DNA of 64,000 nt from Rhodospirillales bacterium 24-66-33 (lineage in GTDB: Bacteria > Pseudomonadota > Alphaproteobacteria > Reyranellales > Reyranellaceae), in the NCBI GenBank assembly GCA_002281855.1, contig NCHQ01000007.1:62001-126000 (forward strand), given 5' to 3'. Shown here in pieces: positions 36,184 to 48,198 of this stretch. Positions within the stretch are counted from its first letter, which is position 1. Each line of letters begins with the position of its first letter. A program made the translations under genes and the position numbers. The notes beneath the pieces were generated by a model. That model did not search any database, was not told the DNA's origin, and saw only the letters and a list, made by a program, of their open reading frames with translations.

Positions 36184-37349
36184 GCGAAGTGGCAGACCGC
36201 CACGGCGCGCGAGTCGTCTGGACCGCCTTCGTTGTGGCCGTATTTGGCTGGGGCGTGGGTTTCTACGGGCCTGCCGTCTATCTACAGGTGCTTCATCAGT
36301 CGCGTGGCTGGTCGCTCTCGATCCTGTCCGCGGCGATCACGGCGCATTACCTCGTGGGCGCCGTCCTGATCGTCGGCTTGCCCGATGCTTACCGGCGCTT
36401 TGGCATTGTGCATGTCACGGTGGTCGGCACGCTGTGTGGCGCGGCAGGTGCAATTGCCTGGGGGAGTGCGCAGCAGCCGTGGCAGCTCGTGCCCGCTCTG
36501 CTGCTGAGCGGCGCGGGATGGGCCGCCATGAGCGGGGCAGCGCTCAATGCGATGGTGGCGCCGTGGTTCGAGCGTGATCGTCCCAAAGCCCTGAGCATGG
36601 CGTTCAATGGCGCCAGCGTCGGCGGCATCGTGTTCGTGCCGCTCTGGATAGCTCTCGCCAGCGGCTTCGGCCTGGCGCCAGCGGCTTTCCTCGTGAGCGT
36701 GGCCATGGTTGCGATCGTCTGCCCCCTGGCATGCCGCGTCCTGCGGCGTCAGCCGGCAGTCGCGGTATCGAAGGCGCGGCCGTTACCGCGTCTTGCACTT
36801 TTGCGGCAGCCGCGTTTCCTGACGATCTCACTGGCTTTTGCCCTCGGCCTGTTCGCTCAGATCGGGCTCTTCGCGCATTTGATCGCGAGGCTCGAACCTG
36901 TGCTCGGGCCAGGCCTGGCGGCAGGAGCAATCAGTCTGATCACGGTTTGCGCCATCGTGGGGCGCACCTTGCTGGGGAAGTTTCTGGGTGAACACGATCG
37001 CAGGCTTGTCGCGGCGGGCAGCCTGCTGGCGCAGACTGCAGGCTCGCTGCTGTTGGCGCTGGGGGAGGACAGCGTCATCCTGACGGCGGGCTGTATCCTG
37101 TTCGGATCGGGAGTCGGTAACCTGGTCTCGCTGCCGCCGCTGATCGCGCAAGGCGAGTTCCGGCCTGCCGATGTCGGGACGGTCGTCGCCCTCGTTACAG
37201 CCATCAACCAAGCGGTCTTTGCCTTCGCGCCGGCTATATTCGGTGGCTTGCGGGATTTGACGGGCAGTTATGTTGTGTCATTTCTGGTGGCGGCGGCCAT
37301 CCAGGCCCTCGCAGCGGTCATCGTCGCCGTCGGACGACGATTTTCCTGA
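36180..37349 (+). CDS. MFS transporter
   Basis: A 389 aa major facilitator protein with twelve predicted hydrophobic segments, starting VVWTAFVVAVFGWGVGFYGPAVYLQVL, with the loop SGAALNAMVAPWFERDRPKALSMAFNGASVGG between helices 4 and 5. It resembles OFA/oxalate-formate and multidrug-type members. The frame is open upstream only as a shadow of the GNAT gene. Substrate is unknown; coupling to the GNAT suggests detoxification by acetylation and export, as inference. Confidence 0.85.
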   Translation: MSEVADRHGARVVWTAFVVAVFGWGVGFYGPAVYLQVLHQSRGWSLSILSAAITAHYLVGAVLIVGLPDAYRRFGIVHVTVVGTLCGAAGAIAWGSAQQPWQLVPALLLSGAGWAAMSGAALNAMVAPWFERDRPKALSMAFNGASVGGIVFVPLWIALASGFGLAPAAFLVSVAMVAIVCPLACRVLRRQPAVAVSKARPLPRLALLRQPRFLTISLAFALGLFAQIGLFAHLIARLEPVLGPGLAAGAISLITVCAIVGRTLLGKFLGEHDRRLVAAGSLLAQTAGSLLLALGEDSVILTAGCILFGSGVGNLVSLPPLIAQGEFRPADVGTVVALVTAINQAVFAFAPAIFGGLRDLTGSYVVSFLVAAAIQALAAVIVAVGRRFS

Positions 37350-37459
37350 GACTTCTCAGTGTCTTGTGGGTCGCTTTCCACGATTTTGCGAAACGGTGAC
37401 ATCGTGGCCCCGGATATGGTATCGGGGGGCTCAATAGCTAGAGGGGATCGATCGTCGAA

Positions 37460-37900
37460 ATGCCGGGGGGCTCCATCGCGGTCGCGTCGGATCATGCCGG
37501 CTTCGACCTTAAGGAAATGCTGAAGCGGGACCTGCAGGAAGCGGGTCACGAGGTGCTGGATCTCGGCACCCATTCGACCGCATCCGTCGACTATCCGGAC
37601 TTCGGAAAGGCCATGGGCGACGCCATTGCCTCGGGCAAGGCCGAGCGGGGCGTGCTCGTGTGCGGCAGCGGGATCGGCATTTCGATTGCGGCGAACCGCA
37701 ATCCCAAGGTTCGCGCAGTTCTCGCGCACGATGTGACCTCGGCGCGCCTGTCGCGCGAGCACAACGACGCGAACGTCATAGCCTTCGGCCAGCGCCTGAC
37801 CGGCATCGAGGTCGCGCGCGAGGCGCTGAAGGTCTTTCTCGCGACCAAGTTCGAGGGCGGCCGCCATGCCGGCCGCGTCGACAAGCTTTCGAAGGGTTGA
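37460..37900 (+). CDS. rpiB: Ribose-5-phosphate isomerase B
   Basis: A 146 aa RpiB/LacAB family enzyme: SIAVASDHAGFDLKEMLK, VLDLGTHSTASVDYPDFG and VCGSGIGISIAANR, where the Cys is the catalytic base. An AGAGGGG Shine-Dalgarno sequence precedes the ATG. It interconverts ribose-5-phosphate and ribulose-5-phosphate. RpiB followed by glyA (6 nt) is a common alphaproteobacterial arrangement; ribulose-5-phosphate also feeds the DHBP synthase in the downstream riboflavin genes. Confidence 0.93.
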   Translation: MPGGSIAVASDHAGFDLKEMLKRDLQEAGHEVLDLGTHSTASVDYPDFGKAMGDAIASGKAERGVLVCGSGIGISIAANRNPKVRAVLAHDVTSARLSREHNDANVIAFGQRLTGIEVAREALKVFLATKFEGGRHAGRVDKLSKG

Positions 37901-37906
37901 GTAATC

Positions 37907-39214
37907 ATGAGCCAAGCCGCTGCCAGCACGGCCCAGTCGCCGTTGCCGATGTTCACCATGAGTGTGGCCGAGACGGATCCAGCGATCGAAGCCGTGCTGA
38001 AGGGCGAGCTGCACCGCCAGCGTGAGCAGATCGAACTGATCGCCTCGGAGAACATCGTGTCGCGGGCCGTTCTGGAGGCCGCCGGATCGGTGCTTACCAA
38101 CAAGTATGCCGAGGGCTACCCGCGTCGCCGCTACTACGGCGGTTGCGAGGAGGTCGACAAGGCCGAGGATCTGGCGATCGAGCGGGCGAAGAAGCTGTTC
38201 GACTGCTCCTTCGCCAACGTCCAGCCGCACTCGGGCGCGCAGGCCAACCAGGCCGTGTTCATGGCCCTGCTGCAGCCCGGCGACACGTTCCTCGGCATGG
38301 CGCTCGACCAAGGCGGGCACCTGACGCACGGCTCGCCGGCCAACCAGTCGGGCAAGTGGTTCAAGGTGGTGTCCTACGGGCTGAAGCCCGATACGCACCT
38401 GATCGACTACGAGCAGATGGAAGAGGCGGCCCGCCGCGAAAAGCCGAAGCTGATCATCGCCGGCGCCTCGGCCTATTCGCGTCACATCGACTGGGCGCGC
38501 TTCCGCAAGGTGGCCGACGAGATCGGCGCCTACTTCATGGTCGACATGGCGCACTATGCCGGCTTGGTCGCGGCCGGCGTCTATCCCAGCCCGCTGCCGC
38601 ATGCCCATGTGGTGACGACGACGACGCACAAGACGCTGCGCGGACCGCGCGGCGGCATGATCCTGTCGAACGACGCCGAGCTCGGAAAGAAGATCAACTC
38701 CGCGGTGTTCCCCGGCCTGCAGGGCGGCCCGCTGATGCACATCATCGCCGCCAAGGCGGTGGCATTCGGCGAGGCGCTGAAGCCGGACTTCAAGGTCTAC
38801 GCCCAGAACGTGATCGACAATGCGCGCGCGCTCGCCGCCACGCTGACCGAGCGCGGGCTGAAGATTGTCTCCGGCGGGACCGACAGCCACGTCATGCTGG
38901 TCGATCTTCGCCCCAAGAAGGCGACCGGCGTGTCGGCCGAGAAGGTGCTCGATCGCGCCGGGATCACGACCAACAAGAACAGCATCCCGGGCGACCCGGA
39001 GAAGTACACGATCACGTCCGGCGTGCGGCTCGGCTCGCCGGCGGGAACGACGCGCGGCTTCGGGGTCGCCGAGTTCCAGCAGATCGGCCATCTCATCGCC
39101 GACGTGCTCGACGGCATCGCCAAGAACGGTCCGGACGGAGACGCCCAGGTCGAGGCCCAGGTTCGCGCCAAGGTCCACGCCCTGTGCGCGCGCTTCCCGA
39201 TCTACCGCGACTGA
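37907..39214 (+). CDS. glyA: Serine hydroxymethyltransferase
   Basis: A 435 aa PLP enzyme with [53 protein letters not shown] and the PLP lysine in [17 protein letters not shown] (Lys about 242). It converts serine and tetrahydrofolate to glycine and methylene-THF in the cytosol. Full length. It lies between rpiB and nrdR in a run that continues into riboflavin synthesis. Confidence 0.97.
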   Translation: MSQAAASTAQSPLPMFTMSVAETDPAIEAVLKGELHRQREQIELIASENIVSRAVLEAAGSVLTNKYAEGYPRRRYYGGCEEVDKAEDLAIERAKKLFDCSFANVQPHSGAQANQAVFMALLQPGDTFLGMALDQGGHLTHGSPANQSGKWFKVVSYGLKPDTHLIDYEQMEEAARREKPKLIIAGASAYSRHIDWARFRKVADEIGAYFMVDMAHYAGLVAAGVYPSPLPHAHVVTTTTHKTLRGPRGGMILSNDAELGKKINSAVFPGLQGGPLMHIIAAKAVAFGEALKPDFKVYAQNVIDNARALAATLTERGLKIVSGGTDSHVMLVDLRPKKATGVSAEKVLDRAGITTNKNSIPGDPEKYTITSGVRLGSPAGTTRGFGVAEFQQIGHLIADVLDGIAKNGPDGDAQVEAQVRAKVHALCARFPIYRD

Positions 39215-39248
39215 CACGGCGCAAAGCCGGAACGAACGGGGGAACGAG

Positions 39249-39716
39249 ATGCGCTGTCCATTCTGCGGTCACGAGGACACACAAGTTAAGGACTCGCGTC
39301 CGACCGACGACAATTCGGCGATCCGCCGGCGGCGCTATTGTCCGTCCTGCGGTTCGCGCTTCACGACCTTCGAGCGCGTGCAGTTGCGCGAGCTGACGGT
39401 CGTGAAGAAGAATGGCCAGCGGGTGCAGTTCGACCGTGACAAGCTGGCGCGTTCCATACAGGTCGCGTGCCGCAAGCGGCCGGTCGATCCGGAGCGGATG
39501 GAGCGCGTGGTAAACGGAATAGTGCGCCGGCTCGAGAGCTCCGGCGAAAGCGAGATTCCTTCGACGCAGATCGGCGAGCTGGTGATGGACGCGCTGCGCG
39601 CGCTCGACCCGGTGGCCTATGTCCGCTTCGCGTCCGTCTATCGCAACTTCCGCGAGGCCCGCGACTTCGAGGAGTTCATCTCCGACCTCGCCGACCCGGC
39701 AACCTTCAAGGACTAA
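39249..39716 (+). CDS. nrdR: Transcriptional repressor NrdR
   Basis: A 155 aa protein with the zinc-ribbon [18 protein letters not shown] ... [13 protein letters not shown] and the downstream ATP-cone ([20 protein letters not shown]). NrdR represses ribonucleotide reductase genes in response to dATP/ATP. The ATG at 39249 is preceded by GGGGGAACGAG. The open frame extends upstream only as a shadow of glyA. Confidence 0.96.
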   Translation: MRCPFCGHEDTQVKDSRPTDDNSAIRRRRYCPSCGSRFTTFERVQLRELTVVKKNGQRVQFDRDKLARSIQVACRKRPVDPERMERVVNGIVRRLESSGESEIPSTQIGELVMDALRALDPVAYVRFASVYRNFREARDFEEFISDLADPATFKD

Positions 39717-39721
39717 GGACG

Positions 39722-40813
39722 ATGATGCGCGCGGCGCTCGCGCTGGCGCGCCGGTCTCTGGGGCGGACCTGGCCCAACCCCGCGGTCGGCTGCGTGATGG
39801 TGCGCGATGGCCAGGTGCTCGCGCGGGGCCGCACGAGGGAAGGCGGTCGCCCGCATGCCGAGGCCGATGCGATTGCGCAGGCGGCTGAGGCCGGCCAGTC
39901 GCTGAAGGGCGCCACGGCCTACGTCACCCTGGAACCCTGCTCGCATCATGGCCGTACGCCGCCTTGTGCGGATGCACTTGTGGCGGCCGGAGTGTCCCGG
40001 GTCGTGTCGGCGCTGGAAGATCCCGATCCACGGGTGAAGGGTCAGGGGCACGCGCGGCTGAAGGCAGCCGGCCTTTCGGTCGAGATCGGGGTGGGGGCGG
40101 CCGAGGCGGCGGAAATCAATGCCGGCTTCCTGTTGCGGGTTCGTGAAGGCCGGCCGCTCTTCCATCTCAAGATGGCGGGATCGCTCGATGGGCGCATTGC
40201 CACGGCGTCCGGCGAGAGCAAATGGATCACCGGGGAGGCGGCCCGTCGCGACGGACAGAGGCTTCGGGCGATCCACGACGCGATCCTGATCGGCGCCACG
40301 ACGGCGGCGGCCGACGATCCGGAACTCACCTGTCGCCTGCCGGGGCTGGGTACGCGCTCGCCCGTCCGCATCGTCCTGGACTCGCAGGCGCGCCTGTCGA
40401 CCGGGTCGAAGCTTGCGACGTCAGCGCGGGTGACACCGGTATGGCTGGTCTGTACGAAGTCTGCACCGGCCGACCGCCGGGACGCTCTGAGCGAATTGGG
40501 AGTCGAGGTCATCGAGGTCGATGGCGCGACTGACGGCCGAATCGATGTTTTGGCTGCGGCTCGAGCGCTCGGCGCGCGCGGGCTCACCCGGGTGCTGGTG
40601 GAAGGCGGCGGTCAGGTCGCCGCGTCCTTCCTGAAGGTGGGGCTGGTCGACGGCATTTCGAGCTACCGGGCCGGCCTCGTCCTCGGCCAAGACAGCCGCT
40701 CTGCGGTTGGCGGACTGGAATTTGCACGGCTCGGTTCCGCGCCCCGGTTCCGGCTGGTCTCGGCGCGGCCACTGCAGGGCGACACGCTGGAAACCTGGCG
40801 GCGGGAGGATTAA
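39722..40813 (+). CDS. ribD: Bifunctional diaminohydroxyphosphoribosylaminopyrimidine deaminase / reductase
   Basis: A 363 aa RibD. The N-terminal deaminase has zinc motifs RPHAEADAI and EPCSHHGRTPPCADAL; the C-terminal reductase begins LFHLKMAGSLDGRIATASGESKWITG and contains VLVEGGGQVAASFL. Together they perform the second and third steps of riboflavin synthesis. The start uses the first of two adjacent ATGs (39722 and 39725). It lies 5 nt after nrdR. Confidence 0.95.
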   Translation: MMRAALALARRSLGRTWPNPAVGCVMVRDGQVLARGRTREGGRPHAEADAIAQAAEAGQSLKGATAYVTLEPCSHHGRTPPCADALVAAGVSRVVSALEDPDPRVKGQGHARLKAAGLSVEIGVGAAEAAEINAGFLLRVREGRPLFHLKMAGSLDGRIATASGESKWITGEAARRDGQRLRAIHDAILIGATTAAADDPELTCRLPGLGTRSPVRIVLDSQARLSTGSKLATSARVTPVWLVCTKSAPADRRDALSELGVEVIEVDGATDGRIDVLAAARALGARGLTRVLVEGGGQVAASFLKVGLVDGISSYRAGLVLGQDSRSAVGGLEFARLGSAPRFRLVSARPLQGDTLETWRRED

Positions 40814-40822
40814 GGAGCGGCC

Positions 40823-41425
40823 ATGTTCACAGGTATAGTGTCCGACATCGGCGAGATCGTCTCGGTCGACCCCGGCGGCAAGGAAGGCGATCGCCGGTTC
40901 GTCATCGCCACGAAACACGACATGACGCCGATCGCCATCGGCGCCTCGATCGCCTGCTCGGGTTGCTGCCTGACCGTGATCGAGAAGAAGGCTGGCCAGT
41001 TCGCCGTCGAGGTCTCGGCCGAGAGTCTCGACAAGACGCACCTGGGGGACTGGACCGTCGGCAGCCGCCTCAATCTCGAATTGTCGCTGAAGCTCGGCGA
41101 CGAGCTGGGCGGACATCTCGTGTACGGCCACGTCGACGGCGTCGGCAGGATCGTTGGGATGACGCCCGAGGGCGGCAGCGTACGTTTCGTCTTCGAGGCG
41201 TCGCCGGAACTGGCGCGCTTCGTGGCGGCCAAGGGCTCCATCGCGATCGACGGTATTTCGCTCACAGTCAATGAAGTGGAGGGCAATCGCTTCGGGGTGA
41301 ACGTGATTTCACATACGCAGGCGGTCACCACCCTGGGGCAGGCCCGGGTCGGCCAGAGGGTCAACCTTGAGGTGGATATGCTCGCGCGTTACGTTGCGCG
41401 ACTGTTGGAGCATCAGAAATCATGA
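40823..41425 (+). CDS. ribE: Riboflavin synthase alpha chain
   Basis: A 200 aa protein with the duplicated lumazine-binding barrels: MFTGIVSDIGEIVSVDPGG with ASIACSGCCLTVIE in the first, and GGHLVYGHVDGVGRIV with GSIAIDGISLTVNEVEGN in the second. It dismutates two dimethylribityllumazine molecules to riboflavin. The stop overlaps the ribB start by 4 nt. Confidence 0.95.
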   Translation: MFTGIVSDIGEIVSVDPGGKEGDRRFVIATKHDMTPIAIGASIACSGCCLTVIEKKAGQFAVEVSAESLDKTHLGDWTVGSRLNLELSLKLGDELGGHLVYGHVDGVGRIVGMTPEGGSVRFVFEASPELARFVAAKGSIAIDGISLTVNEVEGNRFGVNVISHTQAVTTLGQARVGQRVNLEVDMLARYVARLLEHQKS

Positions 41426-42573
41426 GTGCGCTCGAAAAGGACGCTTGGCGGATCACCTTCAGCGAAGTGAAGGCCGCCGCCGAGGACATCATCGAGGAGG
41501 CCCGCAAGGGCCGGATGTTCATCCTCGTCGACGACGAGGATCGCGAGAATGAAGGCGATCTTGTGATCCCGGCACAATGGGCGACGGCCGAGGCCATCAA
41601 CTTCATGGCACGGCATGCGCGCGGCCTGATCTGCCTGGCGCTCACGCGCGAACGGGTCGAGCAGCTCGGTCTGCCGTTGATGTCGCAGAACAACCGCACC
41701 CGTCACTCGACGGCTTTCACCGTCTCGATCGAGGCGCGCGAGGGCGTGACGACCGGCATCTCGGCCGCCGACCGCGCCCGCACCGTGTCCGTGGCGATCG
41801 ACCCGTCGTGCGGGCCCCAGGACATCGTGACGCCCGGCCATGTCTTTCCGCTGGTTGCCCGCGACGGCGGCACGCTGGAGCGCACCGGCCATACCGAGGC
41901 CGCGGTCGATATCGCGCGTCTGGCGGGCCTCAACCCGGCGGGCGTGATCTGCGAGATCATGAACGACGACGGCACGATGGCCCGTCGCAACGACCTCATC
42001 ACCTTCGCGCAGCGTCATGCGCTGAAGATCGGCACCATCGCCGACCTGATCGCCTATCGCCGCCGCTACGACTCGATCGTCAAGCGCATCAGCGAGACCA
42101 CGCTCGACAGCACCTGGGGCGGCGACTTCCGCTGCGTCGTCTACGTGAACAAGGTGACGATGGCGCAGCACGTCGCCCTGGTGAAGGGCGATCCCGCCGC
42201 CGGCGGGCCCGTCATGGTGCGCATGCATGCGGTCAATCTCTTCACCGACACGCTGGGGCAGCGCAGCGGCGGCCGAGGCGGCGAGATCGAGGCCTCGATG
42301 CGCGAGATCTCCAAGGAAGGGCGCGGCGTCATCGTGCTCATCCGCGAGCCGCTCACTGTCGTGCTGGCCGAGCAGCGCCGCCGGGCCGGCGAGCCGATCG
42401 AGCCGGCAGGACAGGAGCTGCGGGACTATGGCGTCGGCGCCCAGATGCTGATCGATCTCGGCGTGAAGGAAATGGTGCTGCTCAGCAATTCGCAAAAGAG
42501 CGTCGTCGCCCTCGAGGGCTTCGGCCTCACGATCGTCGCCCAGAAGCCGGTTCCCGGCCGCGCAAAGGTCTGA
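41422..42573 (+). CDS. ribB: 3,4-dihydroxy-2-butanone-4-phosphate synthase with degenerate GTP cyclohydrolase II domain
   Basis: A 383 aa RibBA-type fusion. The N-terminal DHBP synthase is intact ([46 protein letters not shown]). The C-terminal GCH II-like domain (from about residue 210) has lost the zinc cysteines: where active enzymes read roughly ECLTGDVFGSLRCDC, this one reads [15 protein letters not shown], and YLRQEGRGIGL is [10 protein letters not shown]. So only the ribulose-5-phosphate branch is active, and GTP cyclohydrolase II must be encoded elsewhere. This resembles the RibBX form known in alphaproteobacteria. Confidence 0.93.
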   Translation: MSALEKDAWRITFSEVKAAAEDIIEEARKGRMFILVDDEDRENEGDLVIPAQWATAEAINFMARHARGLICLALTRERVEQLGLPLMSQNNRTRHSTAFTVSIEAREGVTTGISAADRARTVSVAIDPSCGPQDIVTPGHVFPLVARDGGTLERTGHTEAAVDIARLAGLNPAGVICEIMNDDGTMARRNDLITFAQRHALKIGTIADLIAYRRRYDSIVKRISETTLDSTWGGDFRCVVYVNKVTMAQHVALVKGDPAAGGPVMVRMHAVNLFTDTLGQRSGGRGGEIEASMREISKEGRGVIVLIREPLTVVLAEQRRRAGEPIEPAGQELRDYGVGAQMLIDLGVKEMVLLSNSQKSVVALEGFGLTIVAQKPVPGRAKV

Positions 42574-42575
42574 TC

Positions 42576-43064
42576 ATGTCGACACGGACGGAAAATCCGA
42601 CCGCCCGGCCGGCGGTCGCGGGCGTCAAGGGCGCGCGCATCCTCATCGTGGAGTCGCGCTACTACGCCGACATCGCCGATGCGCTCATCGAGGGCGCCGA
42701 ACAAGAAATTGCGAAGAACGGCGCGAAGTCGGAGCGGGTCGTCGTGCCGGGCGCCTTCGAGATCCCGGGCGCGATCGCGCTGGCAGCGGCCAAGAAGGGC
42801 AAGCCCTACGACGGTTACGTGGCGCTGGGCTGCGTGATTCGGGGCGAGACCACGCACTACGACTATGTCTGCGGGGAGAGCGCGCGCGGGCTGATGGACC
42901 TCGCGGTCCAGAAGAAGCTCGCCATCGGCTACGGCATCGTCACGGTCGAGAATGTCGAGCAGGCGCGCGCCCGCGCCTACACGGATCGCGGCGACAAGGG
43001 CGGCGATGCCGCCCATGCCTGTCTCGCCATGGTGGCACTCGGCCGTCGCTGGAAGAAATCGTGA
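42576..43064 (+). CDS. ribH: 6,7-dimethyl-8-ribityllumazine synthase
   Basis: A 162 aa lumazine synthase: ILIVESRYYADIADALIEGA, VVPGAFEIPGAIALAA, ALGCVIRGETTHYDYVCGES and YGIVTVENVEQARARA. It condenses the RibD-derived pyrimidine (after dephosphorylation) with dihydroxybutanone phosphate. ATG 42576 lies 2 nt after the ribB stop; the stop overlaps nusB (GTGA). Confidence 0.95.
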   Translation: MSTRTENPTARPAVAGVKGARILIVESRYYADIADALIEGAEQEIAKNGAKSERVVVPGAFEIPGAIALAAAKKGKPYDGYVALGCVIRGETTHYDYVCGESARGLMDLAVQKKLAIGYGIVTVENVEQARARAYTDRGDKGGDAAHACLAMVALGRRWKKS

Positions 43065-43531
43065 GCGACGCCAAGCCGGCCGGGCCCAGCCGACGCCAAG
43101 CCGCGCGGCTGTCGGCGGTGCAGGCACTCTACCAGTGGCAGGAAGGGCAAGACGCCCCCGCCGAGATCGTCGAGCAGTTCCTGAAGGTCCGCACCGGCGA
43201 AGCCGGCGAGGGCGGCATGCGCCGCGATGCCGACAAGCCGCTGTTCAAGGACGTCGTCGAGGGCACCGCGAGCAGGCGCGACGAGCTGGAGGCGCTCGTG
43301 TCGGCGTCGCTGGCCGAGGATTGGACCTGGGCGCGTGTTGACCGCCTGGTGCGCGCCATTCTGCTCGCCGGCGCGTACGAACTTGCGCACCGTCCCGACG
43401 TACCGCTGCGCGTCGTCATCAACGAGTATGTCGAAATCGCCCATGCGTTTTACGACAAGGGTGAGCCGAGCTTCATCAACTCCGTTCTCGACCGCGTGGC
43501 GCGCCAGGCACGGTCGTCCGACCGGAAGTAG
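43061..43531 (+). CDS. nusB: Transcription antitermination factor NusB
   Basis: A 156 aa all-helical NusB: RRQAARLSAVQALYQWQEG, DWTWARVDRLVRAILLAGAYEL and the C-terminal VVINEYVEIAHAFYDKGEPSFINSVLDRVAR. It binds boxA RNA with S10 during rRNA transcription. GTG start in a GTGA overlap with ribH. The ribH-nusB-thiL order is typical of many proteobacteria. Confidence 0.95.
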   Translation: MSDAKPAGPSRRQAARLSAVQALYQWQEGQDAPAEIVEQFLKVRTGEAGEGGMRRDADKPLFKDVVEGTASRRDELEALVSASLAEDWTWARVDRLVRAILLAGAYELAHRPDVPLRVVINEYVEIAHAFYDKGEPSFINSVLDRVARQARSSDRK

Positions 43532-43537
43532 ACGCAC

Positions 43538-44524
43538 ATGGCGCGGGCGGGGCGGGTCGGCGAGTTCGAACTGATCGCCCGCTACTTCGCGCCGCTCGCC
43601 CGTGACTTCGAGGGAGCGGGCGGTCTCCAGAGCGACAATGCCTTCCTGCCGGCGGACGCACGACACGATCTGGTGGTCAAGACCGACACGATCGTGGCCG
43701 GGGTCCATTTCCTGGCCGACGATCGGCCCGGGCGCATTGCCGCCAAGGCGCTGCGCGTCTGCCTCTCCGATCTGGCGGCAGGGGGCGGGACACCCTTCGT
43801 GTATCAGCTCTCGCTCGCCCTGCCGTCGACCTGGGAGGAGGCCTGGGTTGCGGCCTTCGCCAAAGGCCTGGCTGCCGACCAGCGTCGCTTCGGCATCGTC
43901 CTGTGTGGCGGCGACACGGTCGTCACGCCGGGACCGCTCACGATCACCATCACCGCGTTCGGCCGGGTTGGGCGAGGCAAGGGCGTGAGCCGCGCCGGGG
44001 CGCGGGCAGGGGACGAGCTCTGGGTGAGCGGCACGATCGGGGACGGGGCCCTCGGTCTGCTGGCGGCGCAAGGCACCCTCCCGGCACTGACGGCGAGGCA
44101 GCGCGCGCATCTCGAGGATCGCTATCGTCTGCCGCAGCCGCGCAGCGCGCTGGGGCCACGTCTTACGGGTGTCGTGACGGCCATGGCCGACGTTTCGGAC
44201 GGGCTGCTGGCCGACGCGGCCCACATTGCCGACGCCTCCCGTCTGGCTTTGAGCATCGAACGCGACGAAGTGCCTCTGTCGCCCGCCGCCCGGGCCGCCG
44301 TGGCGGCCGATCCGCGCCTGTGGGCGAACGTCCTCGGCGGCGGCGACGACTATGAACTCGTAATGGCCGTGCCGCTGCGCCGTCGGGCGGCGCTGCAGGC
44401 AGCCGCGCAGGCGGCGGGCCTCCGGATCACGCGCATCGGCCAATTTGCCCGCGGCCGCGGGGTCGCGGTCACCTCGGGCGGGCGAGCGATCGAGGCTCCG
44501 CGCAAGGGATACGTTCACTTCTAG
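43538..44524 (+). CDS. thiL: Thiamine-monophosphate kinase
   Basis: A 328 aa ThiL of the PurM-like family: GEFELIARYFAPLA, LVVKTDTIVAGVHFLADD (ATP/Mg site), GGDTVVTPGPLTITITAFG and AMADVSDGLLADAAHIA. It phosphorylates thiamine monophosphate to thiamine pyrophosphate. It lies 6 nt after nusB. No TPP riboswitch is expected in this operon and none was seen. Confidence 0.94.
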   Translation: MARAGRVGEFELIARYFAPLARDFEGAGGLQSDNAFLPADARHDLVVKTDTIVAGVHFLADDRPGRIAAKALRVCLSDLAAGGGTPFVYQLSLALPSTWEEAWVAAFAKGLAADQRRFGIVLCGGDTVVTPGPLTITITAFGRVGRGKGVSRAGARAGDELWVSGTIGDGALGLLAAQGTLPALTARQRAHLEDRYRLPQPRSALGPRLTGVVTAMADVSDGLLADAAHIADASRLALSIERDEVPLSPAARAAVAADPRLWANVLGGGDDYELVMAVPLRRRAALQAAAQAAGLRITRIGQFARGRGVAVTSGGRAIEAPRKGYVHF

Positions 44525-44601
44525 TGAATTCCACCATCTCATAGCTGCACTGCGTGGCGCACCATGGCGCGGGCAGGGCCGCCGACTAGAGTGCCGGCCC
44601 A

Positions 44602-45834
44602 ATGGACGGATCATCTAAAGTGCAGGAAATGCCCGCGGGCTCGGACGGGCGCATGCCGCGCCGCTCGATGCGAAACATCGCCCTGCTGGGGATCTGCCAG
44701 GCGCTGACGCAGAGCAGCAACACGCTCATGTTCGCCTCCTCGGCGCTGGCGGTTCTGACCATCGTCTCGCCGGACATGCGCATGTGGGCCAATCTGCCGG
44801 TCACCATGCAGCATCTGGGCGTCATGCTGTCGGTGTTCCCGGCGTCGCTGCTGATGATGCGGCGCGGCCGCAGGTTCGGTTTCCGCAGCGGTTCCGTGAT
44901 GGGCATGATCGGCTCGTCGCTGGCGGCCGTCGGGCTTGGCCTCGGAAGTTTCCCGGTGATGTGCCTGGGCGGGCTTTTCCTGGGCTACGGCATCGCCAAC
45001 ATGCAACTCTACCGGTTCGCCGCCGTCGAGCTGGCGCCCGCGCCTCATCGTGCGCAGGCGATCTCGTACGTCACGGCCGGCGGAGTGCTGGCCGGCATCC
45101 TCGGTCCGAGTCTGGCGCGCTTCACACCGGACCTCTGGCTGCCGCTGTTTCAGGCGAGTTTCGTCGCCGTCATCTTCATTCATGTCCTCGTCTTCATCGT
45201 CCTGGGCTTCATCGAGTTTCCCCAGGTCAGGGTGGAGGACTCCTCGGGGCCGCAACGCCCGCTCTCCGAGATCGTGACCCAGCCGACCTATATGGTGGCC
45301 TGCGCCGGGGCGATGATCGCCTTCGGGGTGATGTCCTTCGTGATGGCGGCCTCGCCGCTGGCGATCGTGCAGTGCGGTCTCAAGGCGACCGAGGCCCCGG
45401 TGACGATCTTCGTCCACGTCATGGGCATGTTCATCCCGTCCTTCTTCACCGGCCACCTGATCGCGCGCTTCGGGGTCTTCAACGTCATGATCGCCGGCAT
45501 CGTCCTGCTCGTGGCCGGGGTGATCGTCGCGTTGATGGGCATCACCGAATGGCACTTCCGCGGGGCGCTAACCCTGAACGGCGTCGGCTGGAATTTCCTG
45601 TTCGTCGGCGCGACGACACTCCTGACTACGACCTACCGGTCGGCCGAGCGCGGCAAGGCCCAGGCCTTCAACGACTTCATGGTGTTCGGCGTCACGACCG
45701 TGGCCAGCCTGATGGCCAGTGTCGTGCTCGAACTCAAGGGCTGGGCCGCCCTGAACTACGTGGCGCTCGTCCTGGTCCTGATCGCCCTGCTCGTCATCGG
45801 CGTCTACCGCCTGCGGAATCCGTCACGCGTCTGA
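44602..45834 (+). CDS. MFS transporter
   Basis: A 410 aa twelve-helix major facilitator protein. It begins SMRNIALLGICQALTQSSNTLMFASSALAVL, has MMRRGRRFGFRSGSVMGMIGSS as the loop after helix 2, and GHLIARFGVFNVMIAGIVLLVAG in the second half. The N-terminal 20 residues are soluble. It resembles uncharacterised alphaproteobacterial MFS proteins; the substrate is unknown. It stands 77 bp downstream of thiL and 157 bp upstream of hppA, so possibly it is a separate unit. Confidence 0.85.
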   Translation: MDGSSKVQEMPAGSDGRMPRRSMRNIALLGICQALTQSSNTLMFASSALAVLTIVSPDMRMWANLPVTMQHLGVMLSVFPASLLMMRRGRRFGFRSGSVMGMIGSSLAAVGLGLGSFPVMCLGGLFLGYGIANMQLYRFAAVELAPAPHRAQAISYVTAGGVLAGILGPSLARFTPDLWLPLFQASFVAVIFIHVLVFIVLGFIEFPQVRVEDSSGPQRPLSEIVTQPTYMVACAGAMIAFGVMSFVMAASPLAIVQCGLKATEAPVTIFVHVMGMFIPSFFTGHLIARFGVFNVMIAGIVLLVAGVIVALMGITEWHFRGALTLNGVGWNFLFVGATTLLTTTYRSAERGKAQAFNDFMVFGVTTVASLMASVVLELKGWAALNYVALVLVLIALLVIGVYRLRNPSRV

Positions 45835-45991
45835 AGCCAAGCCCTTGACGCAACGTGACTTTTCCGCGTCTGCGGTTGCGCGCCCACGGGCCATCTGTCA
45901 TTTTTCGAGATACCTCGCGCCCGGGGGGAGTTCGCGTACTTCAGGTCGCGATGTGCGTAAAGCAGACGAAAAAACAATAGGTTAGGGAAAC

Positions 45992-48097
<2,106 letters not shown>

Positions 48098-48122
48098 GCG
48101 GACGCGCAACCCAAAGAACGGA

Positions 48123-48155
48123 AAAGCCCCGGTCGAAGGACCGGGGCTTTTTCTT
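48123..48155 (+). terminator. Intrinsic terminator after hppA
   Basis: AAAGCCCCGGTC pairs with GACCGGGGCTTT (12 bp) around the tetraloop GAAG, followed by TTTTTCTT, 25 bp after the hppA stop. The reverse strand also ends in TTTTCC, so it probably also limits transcription from the convergent bamE gene. Confidence 0.95.
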
Positions 48156-48198
48156 GGAGCGCTGGATTCGGCGCGCCGGGCAAAACGCTGTCGGGCGG

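Noticed and set aside
39721..43064. FMN riboswitch before the riboflavin genes
   Set aside because: The rib genes follow nrdR with a 5 nt gap and no leader; no FMN-box sequence is visible.
45845..45873. TTGACG-based promoter upstream of hppA
   Set aside because: A -35-like box is present, but no acceptable -10 sequence is found at 16-18 bp spacing.
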